Of a stretch of DNA of 5,904 nucleotides, positions 1 to 5,904 are shown in pieces. The notes beneath the pieces were generated by a model. That model was given only the letters and a program-made list of their open reading frames with translations. It made no database searches and was not told the origin of the DNA. Position 1 is the first letter of the stretch; each line of letters opens with the position of its first letter. A program made the position numbers and the translations under genes. The stretch is from Cyclobacteriaceae bacterium (GTDB lineage: Bacteria; Bacteroidota; Bacteroidia; Cytophagales; Cyclobacteriaceae), in NCBI GenBank assembly GCA_947458795.1, contig CANHCD010000143.1, positions 1-5,904 on the forward strand. The letters are read 5' to 3'.

Positions 1-427
1 CCAAGGTCTCTTGCACCGTAATTCATGCAGGAGAACAGCACAATACGGTACCTGAGTTGTGTCGATATGTATTGGATGTTCGGATAAACGAATTGTATAC
101 ACATGAGGAGGTTTTGGAGGAGTTGAACTCAGTGCTAACAGCTGAGTTGGTTCCAAGATCGATGCGATTAAGATCCTCCAACTTACCGGAAGGGCATCTT
201 TTGCAGCAAGTGGCAAGCCACCTAGGCTTGGAGAAGTTTGGAAGCCCTACCCTATCCGATCAGGCATTAATCCCCTATCCTTCGGCGAAGATCGGTCCTG
301 GAGATTCGGCCCGCTCCCACACCGCAGATGAGTTTATCTTTACGCAAGAAGTAACGAATAGCATCCCTACCTACGTTTCAATTCTTGAAAACTACGCAAG
401 CCTCTACCTTCAAACGAAGCATCCGCA

Positions 428-431
<4 letters not shown>
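1..431 (+). CDS. argE: M20-family N-acylornithine/N-acylcitrulline deacylase, C-terminal part (ArgE-like)
   Basis: This is a 3' fragment; the reading frame is open from base 3 and the gene begins outside the window. The visible 142 residues are roughly the last 40% of an M20 zinc peptidase (family length about 350). They start inside the lid/dimerisation domain with HAGEQHNTVPELC and VLDVRINELYT, typical of Bacteroidota ArgE-type enzymes. They then return to the catalytic domain with LSDQAL (bases 252-269) and GPGDSARSHTADE (about 294-332). The His at 318-320 is the expected C-terminal metal ligand. The first metal-binding residues and catalytic Glu are off the left edge and cannot be checked. 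The family removes an N-acyl group from arginine-pathway intermediates in the cytoplasm. In Bacteroidota the substrate is often acylcitrulline rather than acetylornithine, which is inference here. The TGA stop overlaps the argH start, so the two are probably translationally coupled. DapE or another M20 peptidase is the alternative, but the argH linkage favours arginine synthesis. Confidence 0.85.
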
Positions 432-1771
<1,340 letters not shown>

Positions 1772-1783
1772 CCTGCTAAAGAA

Positions 1784-1815
1784 TTGAAATATTTTCGTGG
1801 GATTCCTTATTTTTC
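1784..1815 (+). promoter_or_regulatory. Candidate Bacteroidota-type promoter of metX
   Basis: TTG at 1784-1786 is followed after 21 bases by TATTTTTC at 1808-1815. The known Bacteroidota housekeeping pattern is TTG (about -33) and TAnnTTTG (about -7); the match is complete except for the final base, C instead of G. It lies in the 53-71 base gap between argH and metX, so metX could be transcribed independently of the arg operon. The predicted transcript start is about 1819-1822, which bears on the choice of metX start codon. The pattern is short and AT-rich, so chance occurrence is a real possibility. Confidence 0.4.
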
Positions 1816-1842
1816 GAATCAGTTGTGTCTTTAATTTCTCCA

Positions 1843-2856
1843 ATGCGTAGCGAATATTTCAATTGTTCAGTCCCACTTATCTTAGAATCTGGTGAGGTTT
1901 TGGAGCAGTATACACTTGCCTATACCACTTATGGAGAGCTCAATTCAGATCATTCCAATGTGATTTGGGCAGTACATGCACTTACAGGCGATGGACAGGT
2001 AGCCGATTGGTGGAGTGGTTTGGTTGGAGAAAATGCACTCTACAATTTTTCCTCCCACTTTATCATCTGTGCCAACCTGCTCGGTAGTGGCTATGGATCA
2101 AGCAATGCTTTAAGTGAAAATCCAGCCACAGGTACCCCCTATTATTATAGTTTCCCAACACTTAGCACACGGGACCTGGCCCAAAGTCTAGAAATGCTTC
2201 GGCAGCATTTGAAACTTGAACAGATTCATACGCTTATTGGCGGATCATTAGGTGGCCAAGTGGCATTGGAGTGGGCTTACACTTTAGGTAAAAGACTTCA
2301 ACATGCCATAATTATTGCATCAACTACAAAAACCTCCCCTTGGGTCATTGGTTTTAATGAGGCCCAACGCATGGCCATCGCTGCAGATAGCACTTGGGGC
2401 CAAGAGCATCAAGATGCCGGCAAGAAGGGGCTAGAAGCAGCGCGAGCAGTAGCCATGCTCAGCTACAGAAATCCTTCCGACATCAACACCAAACAGCAAG
2501 AAAAAGAAGAAAAAATAGATGGGTTTTTGGCGGCTTCCTACCTCAGGTATCAAGGATCCAAACTAGCCAAACGATTTCAGGCATTCTCCTATTGGACGCT
2601 CACCAAAGCCATGGACAGCCATGACCTAGGTAGAGGCCGAGGGGGTGTTGAAATGGCTCTCAAATCCATCCAGGCACAAGTGTTTGCTGTAGGGGTCAAT
2701 TCAGATCTGCTATTTTTAGCGGAAGAAGCGCGGTTTTTGAGCCAGGCGGTACCCTCCGGAAGCTATGGTGAAATTGTATCAACCGCAGGCCACGATGCCT
2801 TTTTGATTGAATTTACCCAGCTTTCAAGCTTGATTGAAAAATTTTACCGAAGCTAA
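1843..2856 (+). CDS. metX: Homoserine O-acetyltransferase (MetX)
   Basis: MetX acylates homoserine, normally from acetyl-CoA, giving the activated substrate for sulfhydrylation towards homocysteine and methionine. It is a cytoplasmic alpha/beta-hydrolase-fold enzyme. Numbered from ATG 1843 (337 residues), the nucleophile elbow is GGSLGG with Ser135, the acid is Asp288 in NSDLLF, and the base is His317 in GHDAFLIE, so the Ser-Asp-His triad is complete. The family segment AMDSHDLGRGRGG is also present (Met257 onward). A GTG at 1825 would add six residues. I prefer the ATG because it starts about where I recall related proteins starting and leaves room for a leader after the candidate promoter. 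Some MetX-family enzymes use succinyl-CoA, and sequence inspection alone does not exclude that. The gene is convergent with the DUF2147 gene, with 22 bases between stop codons and no other methionine gene beside it. Confidence 0.93.
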   Translation: MRSEYFNCSVPLILESGEVLEQYTLAYTTYGELNSDHSNVIWAVHALTGDGQVADWWSGLVGENALYNFSSHFIICANLLGSGYGSSNALSENPATGTPYYYSFPTLSTRDLAQSLEMLRQHLKLEQIHTLIGGSLGGQVALEWAYTLGKRLQHAIIIASTTKTSPWVIGFNEAQRMAIAADSTWGQEHQDAGKKGLEAARAVAMLSYRNPSDINTKQQEKEEKIDGFLAASYLRYQGSKLAKRFQAFSYWTLTKAMDSHDLGRGRGGVEMALKSIQAQVFAVGVNSDLLFLAEEARFLSQAVPSGSYGEIVSTAGHDAFLIEFTQLSSLIEKFYRS

Positions 2857-2878
2857 ATACTAAATGTTTTAAACCTGT

Positions 2879-3322
2879 TTAGGGTTTCGCCTTGGTCCAC
2901 TCCACAGTTCGACCAATCAAAGAAAACCCAATATATCCTTTTACTTCTAGGACATCTTTGGATTTCAAGGTCACCTGGCAAGAATAGGTTTTGCCTGTTT
3001 TGGGATCGTAAATGGTCCCATCTTCCCACATCCCAGAATCAAATTTCAAGCCCTCCAAAAGGTTCAATCCCATCAAAGGCCGTGATTTAAGTTTAGCATC
3101 TGGATTATCCTTATCTACCGCAGGTTTACCTCCTGGATTTGGATCTTTCAACCACACGATTTTACCGATGAAGGCAGATCCTTTCTTCAAAATTTCAACT
3201 TTAGCGGTTTTTTCAGTGTTGTACCATACACCCAAGATTGCATTTTCAGATTGCGCTTTCACAAGAAATGAAGTGAAAAAGAAAAGTAAGAATAGCGTGG
3301 AGATTAGGGATACTTTTTTCAT
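2879..3322 (-). CDS. Secreted DUF2147 domain protein
   Basis: The 147-residue product begins with a clear signal peptide: Lys2-Lys3, a hydrophobic stretch at about residues 4-21, and a VKA|Q type cleavage site after Ala23. There is no lipobox cysteine, so the mature protein is predicted to be soluble in the periplasm or exported. The mature part matches DUF2147: ILGVWYNTEKTAKVEI near its start, then GKIVWLKDPN, LMGLNLLEGLK, WEDGTIYDPKTGKTY and GYIGFSLIGRTVEWTK. The family has a small beta-barrel-like, lipocalin-type appearance and no established biochemical function, and I assign none. One cysteine occurs in the mature protein (YSCQV), so there is no internal disulfide. The ATG at 3322 is preceded by A-rich sequence (ctaaaacaa), normal for this phylum, with no Shine-Dalgarno motif. 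The gene is monocistronic, convergent with metX and divergent from the phosphoesterase gene. Confidence 0.9.
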   Translation of the reverse strand: MKKVSLISTLFLLFFFTSFLVKAQSENAILGVWYNTEKTAKVEILKKGSAFIGKIVWLKDPNPGGKPAVDKDNPDAKLKSRPLMGLNLLEGLKFDSGMWEDGTIYDPKTGKTYSCQVTLKSKDVLEVKGYIGFSLIGRTVEWTKAKP

Positions 3323-3392
3323 TTGTTTTAGTTTTATACAATACTAATTGGAAATGATTTTGTTTGTGTTGGTGTGAGTATGAATAATTTCT

Positions 3393-4058
3393 ATGGGCTC
3401 AATAGTTTTTGATTATAAGGGACTGAACTTAACCCTATTGCCAGAAAAGGCAGTTTGGATAGATTCTTTAAGCGTATTGTTGATTGCTGATCTCCATTTT
3501 GGAAAAGCATCTCACTTTCGTAAATCTGGAATTCCAATTCCTGAAAAAGTCCATGACCAGGATTACATCCAGCTGAGTAGCTTAATTTCAACCTATTCCC
3601 CAAAGCAGGTCTACTTTTTGGGAGATTTGTTTCACAGCAGTTGGAATCAGGAATGGGAAACCTTACTCAATTTTTTAAGGCTATTCCCAACTTCGTCTTT
3701 TCATTTGGTAATTGGCAATCATGATATTTTACCTTCAGAAAAGTACCAAGATCCTCATTTGAAGATCCATGCTCAGCCGATAGCAATAGGCCCCTTACTT
3801 CTCGCTCATGAACCTACTCCCCCTCCAGAAGGTGTACTTACTATCTGTGGCCATATTCATCCCGGAATTTTACTCAAAGGAAAAGCGAAGCAACGGGTTC
3901 GTATCCCCTGCTTCCACTATTCTGAAAATGTACTGATACTACCCAGCTTTGGAAATTTTACAGGTCTGTCCTTGATTAAGGCAGAAAAAAATGATTTCAT
4001 ATGGGGAATTGCGGAAGATAGACTTATTCCCATCCTTTCTCCACCCGTTATTGGGTAA
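3393..4058 (+). CDS. pdeM: Calcineurin-like metallophosphoesterase, PdeM type (DNA ligase-associated)
   Basis: The 221-residue product carries all metallophosphoesterase motifs: ADLHFGK (Asp33, His35), GDLFHS (Asp78), GNHD (Asn109, His110), AHEP (His139) and GHIHPG (His154, His156). These are the expected ligands of a dinuclear metal centre. Family-specific surroundings, namely HFRKSGIPIP after the first motif, NQEW after the second and RIPCFHYS near residue 170, point to the PdeM group. That group is named for frequent linkage to an Lhr-type helicase, an exonuclease and an ATP-dependent DNA ligase, and is proposed to act in DNA damage response. None of those partners is in this window, so the repair role is inferred from family only. 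LpxH and YfcE-like phosphodiesterases share the fold but lack the HFR...GIPIP context. ATG 3393 gives a short N-terminal strand before the first motif, as is usual for the family. No convincing promoter was found in the 70-base divergent gap. Confidence 0.87.
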   Translation: MGSIVFDYKGLNLTLLPEKAVWIDSLSVLLIADLHFGKASHFRKSGIPIPEKVHDQDYIQLSSLISTYSPKQVYFLGDLFHSSWNQEWETLLNFLRLFPTSSFHLVIGNHDILPSEKYQDPHLKIHAQPIAIGPLLLAHEPTPPPEGVLTICGHIHPGILLKGKAKQRVRIPCFHYSENVLILPSFGNFTGLSLIKAEKNDFIWGIAEDRLIPILSPPVIG

Positions 4059-4082
4059 ATCGCCTAAGCTTTTCTATTTTTG
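4051..4082 (+). promoter_or_regulatory. Candidate Bacteroidota-type promoter of the ftsX-DUF3098-truB unit
   Basis: TTG at 4051-4053 is followed after 21 bases by TATTTTTG at 4075-4082, a full match to the Bacteroidota TAnnTTTG -7 element with an accepted -33 spacing. The -33 element overlaps the last codons of pdeM. The predicted transcript start is about 4086-4089, leaving a leader of about 12-15 bases before the ftsX ATG at 4101. Read-through from pdeM is still possible because no terminator is visible between the two genes. Confidence 0.55.
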
Positions 4083-4100
4083 ACTAGAATTTGATATTTC

Positions 4101-4991
4101 ATGGCTAATCCAGCAAAAGCAAAAAAACAACTTGGGTATTTTAAGTTTGGTAGCGTCCTATTCAGCACGACCTTATCACTTTTTATCGTGGGGCTTTTTG
4201 GAATTATTTTGATTCAAGCGAGCTCCCTTACCAAAATGATTCGGGAGAATATTGAGATTCAGGTTTTTCTAGATAAGGAGCTAAGCCAAAAGCAACTTGC
4301 AGATTTACGGAAGGATTTGGCAGAAAGACCTTTTGTGCTACGTACAGAAGATAGCCTTTACTTACGGTTCATTTCAAATAAAGAGGCTGCGGAAACCTTT
4401 ATCAAAAACACAGGAGAAGATTTTACTGAATTTTTAGAGGATAATCCCCTCCGAGATAGCTACGTATTTTCGGTTGCTGAAGAGTTTCAAAGTTCCGAAC
4501 AGCTTACCTTAATCGCAAAAGAGTTGGAAACTCAGCCTGGCGTATTTGAAGTTTCCTACATGACTGATTTGGTGGATTCAATTAATAAAAACCTCTTTAA
4601 AGTATCGCTAATCATGGGAGGATTTATTCTGATCCTTATTGTGACGGTGATCATGCTCATCAATAATACGATTCGATTGGCTCTATTTTCCCAACGCTTT
4701 TTGATACGATCCATGCAACTGGTAGGAGCAACTCGAGGGTTTATCCGAAAGCCTTTTCTGGTAAGAGCCTTTATTTTTGGGGTTTTAGCCGGGGTTTTAG
4801 CCTCTTCTATTCTATTTGGCCTATTGGAATACACCAAAGGGAATATCGAGGGTTTTGCGGCCTTACAAAATACTGAGCTTATGCTTCTACTCTTTGCTGC
4901 ATTAACAATCATGGGTGGTCTACTATCCGGATTTAGTACCTTGCGTGCTGTCAATAAATACTTAAACATGTCCTTGGACGAACTGTATTAA
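4101..4991 (+). CDS. ftsX: Cell division protein FtsX, permease-like ABC transporter subunit
   Basis: FtsX partners with the ATPase FtsE in the inner membrane and couples the divisome to periplasmic peptidoglycan hydrolase activation. The 296-residue product has the classic layout: a short cytoplasmic N-terminus rich in Lys/Ala, TM1 at about residues 17-41, and an extracytoplasmic domain at about 42-166 that includes IEIQVFLDKELSQ. TM2 follows at about 168-190, a cytoplasmic coupling segment around MQLVGATRGFIRKPF at 205-219, TM3 at about 222-243 and TM4 at about 259-280. It ends with a short polar tail, VNKYLNMSLDELY. The VGAT..FI..PF segment is the strongest family marker. ftsE is not adjacent on either side; in Bacteroidota the two genes are commonly separate. 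The upstream gap of 42 bases holds a good promoter match. The DUF3098 gene follows after 3 bases, so the pair is very likely co-transcribed. Confidence 0.95.
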   Translation: MANPAKAKKQLGYFKFGSVLFSTTLSLFIVGLFGIILIQASSLTKMIRENIEIQVFLDKELSQKQLADLRKDLAERPFVLRTEDSLYLRFISNKEAAETFIKNTGEDFTEFLEDNPLRDSYVFSVAEEFQSSEQLTLIAKELETQPGVFEVSYMTDLVDSINKNLFKVSLIMGGFILILIVTVIMLINNTIRLALFSQRFLIRSMQLVGATRGFIRKPFLVRAFIFGVLAGVLASSILFGLLEYTKGNIEGFAALQNTELMLLLFAALTIMGGLLSGFSTLRAVNKYLNMSLDELY

Positions 4992-4994
4992 CTC

Positions 4995-5204
4995 ATGAGC
5001 AATACTTCATTTCCTTTTTCGAAGAAAAATTACCTCTTCCTATTTCTAGGTTTGGGATTGATTGTTTTAGGCTTTGTCATCATGGGTATGGATGCTACAC
5101 CGCATGGCAATGGGTTTATGGGGCTTACGCTTGGACCTATTATTACCTTTTCTGGCTTTATTCTCGAGTTTTACGCCATTTTTGCAAAGTCTCCAAAATC
5201 TTAA
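4995..5204 (+). CDS. DUF3098 small membrane protein
   Basis: The 69-residue product has a short polar N-terminus (FPFSKKNY), TM1 at about residues 13-32, a Gly-rich loop containing DATPHGNG, and TM2 at about 47-64, ending in a basic tail KSPKS. This is the DUF3098 pattern, a family found mainly in Bacteroidota and characteristically encoded just after ftsX. No biochemical function is known to me. Its position 3 bases after the ftsX stop suggests a role linked to FtsX or to envelope biogenesis, but that is guilt by association. The ATG at 4995 is supported by the tight spacing and by the family-like start. Basic residues before TM1 and after TM2 both suggest cytoplasmic ends with the short loop outside. 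Confidence 0.9.
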   Translation: MSNTSFPFSKKNYLFLFLGLGLIVLGFVIMGMDATPHGNGFMGLTLGPIITFSGFILEFYAIFAKSPKS

Positions 5205-5238
5205 TTTTCAAATTCTCAGCTAAGGCAATCCCTTACCC

Positions 5239-5904
5239 ATGCAGCAAGAAGCTTACGGAGAAGTTTTTCTGATCAACAAACCTTTGGAATGGACTTCATT
5301 TGATGTGGTTAAAAAAGTCAGAAATACCTTGCGCATCAAAAAAGTAGGTCATGCAGGTACACTTGACCCCTTGGCCACTGGCCTTCTGATTGTTTGTGCA
5401 GGCAAAATGACCAAGCAAATTGAGGGATTTATGGGACAGGAAAAAGAGTATACTGGAACGTTTGTGATCGGCGCCACTACGGAATCTTTTGATCTCGAAA
5501 AACCCATCATTCCAGTAGCCGATCCCTCTTCCATAACCTTGGAACAAGTGCAGGCGGCCATTCAGCAACTTACCGGCAACATCTTACAGATCCCTCCCAT
5601 GCACTCTGCAATTAAGGTGGATGGGAAGCGGGTGTACGCTTCTGCACGATTGGGAATTGACGTGAAAATGGAGCCAAGACCGGTGGAGGTTCGAGAATTT
5701 GAACTTACAGGATTTGAAAATTCCGAGGTAAACTTTCGCATAAGCTGTTCCAAAGGAACTTATATCCGCAGCTTGGCTAGAGATTTAGGTGAACTACTAG
5801 GTGTGGGTGCCTACCTAAAATCCTTGTGCAGAACACGCATTGGCAATTATTCTTTGACAGATGCCCATGAGGTGTCTCAATTGGTTGAAGAAATTAAATC
5901 TAGG
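5239..5904 (+). CDS. truB: tRNA pseudouridine-55 synthase TruB (3' end cut by window edge)
   Basis: TruB isomerises uridine 55 in the T-loop of tRNAs to pseudouridine in the cytoplasm. From the ATG at 5239 the frame is open to the window edge, giving 222 residues; the family is usually about 230-300, so probably only the C-terminal end is missing. The catalytic motif GHAGTLDPLATG occupies residues 37-48 with the nucleophilic Asp43. EKEYTGTF supplies the active-site Tyr71, PPMHSAIKVDGKRVYASAR is the family's central motif, and GTYIRSLARDLG at 173-184 gives Tyr175 and Arg177. LCRTRIGNYSL near 205-215 is the usual end of the catalytic domain. All key residues are present. Whether a PUA domain follows cannot be seen; many bacterial forms have only a short tail. 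The gene is 34 bases after the DUF3098 gene with no promoter match between them, so it is probably the third gene of the ftsX transcript. Confidence 0.96.
   Translation, partial: MQQEAYGEVFLINKPLEWTSFDVVKKVRNTLRIKKVGHAGTLDPLATGLLIVCAGKMTKQIEGFMGQEKEYTGTFVIGATTESFDLEKPIIPVADPSSITLEQVQAAIQQLTGNILQIPPMHSAIKVDGKRVYASARLGIDVKMEPRPVEVREFELTGFENSEVNFRISCSKGTYIRSLARDLGELLGVGAYLKSLCRTRIGNYSLTDAHEVSQLVEEIKSR

Noticed and set aside
2394..2624. Plus-strand open frame inside metX
   Set aside because: Low-complexity Ser/Arg/Gln composition in an alternative frame of metX with no family resemblance.
2860..2882. Possible bidirectional terminator between metX and the DUF2147 gene (CTAAA ... TTTAG)
   Set aside because: Only a 5-bp AT-rich stem with a 13-base loop and no convincing U-tract; too weak to call.
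3339..3346. Possible minus-strand -7 element TAGTATTG before the DUF2147 gene
   Set aside because: It resembles TAnnTTTG with one mismatch and is well placed (16 bases from the ATG), but no TTG occurs at the expected -33 spacing.
3012..3347. Plus-strand frame opposite the DUF2147 gene
   Set aside because: The minus strand encodes a signal peptide and a recognisable DUF2147 domain; the plus frame has neither.
3383..3391. Possible -7 element (TAATTTC) before pdeM
   Set aside because: It touches the ATG at 3393, leaving no room for a transcript start before the start codon, and the match is incomplete.
4043..4056. ACCC-GTTATT-GGGT inverted repeat at the end of pdeM
   Set aside because: A 4-bp stem lying within coding sequence and overlapping the candidate -33 element; no T-run follows directly, so it is not a credible terminator.
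4556..4969. Minus-strand 137-codon frame opposite ftsX
   Set aside because: It mirrors the membrane-segment codons of ftsX, is rich in Arg/Lys/Ile as expected for an antisense shadow, and shows no domain.
5296..5753. Minus-strand frames opposite truB
   Set aside because: truB on the plus strand has every catalytic motif; the antisense frames have no support.

Overview
The window looks like ordinary chromosomal DNA from a member of the Bacteroidota, probably a Cytophagia/Cyclobacteriaceae-like lineage. Four things point there: the sequence type of the M20 deacylase and ArgH; a DUF3098 membrane protein directly after ftsX; A-rich sequence rather than Shine-Dalgarno motifs before start codons; and at least one good match to the Bacteroidota sigma-factor promoter pattern (TTG, about 21 bases, TAnnTTTG). 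The lineage is inferred from protein and promoter style, because there is no rRNA in the window. Genes are tightly packed. The largest non-coding stretch is about 70 bases, so no gene-free region reaches 300 bases.

Layout, left to right. (1) Bases 1-1771, plus strand: the 3' end of an M20-family acylornithine/acylcitrulline deacylase (argE-like), overlapping by ATGA a complete argininosuccinate lyase gene (argH). This is the tail of an arginine biosynthesis operon. (2) Bases 1843-2856, plus strand: metX, homoserine O-acetyltransferase, first step of the methionine branch, probably with its own promoter. (3) Bases 2879-3322, minus strand: a small secreted DUF2147 protein, convergent with metX. 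(4) Bases 3393-4058, plus strand: a calcineurin-fold phosphoesterase of the PdeM type (the family named for association with DNA ligase), divergent from the DUF2147 gene. (5) Bases 4101-5904, plus strand: ftsX (cell-division ABC transporter-like permease), a DUF3098 two-helix membrane protein, and truB (tRNA pseudouridine-55 synthase, cut by the right edge). These three are co-directional with gaps of 3 and 34 bases and probably form one transcript from a promoter at about 4051-4082.

Functionally the window joins two amino-acid biosynthesis units (arginine, methionine) to an envelope/cell-division and tRNA-modification cluster, with a secreted protein and a nuclease-like enzyme between them. 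I found no mobile element, CRISPR array, tRNA, rRNA, toxin-antitoxin pair or defence island. I do not see a new biological system here. The points worth a second look are modest: the probable acylcitrulline route of arginine synthesis, two look-alike promoters with the same spacing, the start codon of metX, an apparently solitary pdeM, and the absence of uppP between the DUF3098 gene and truB.
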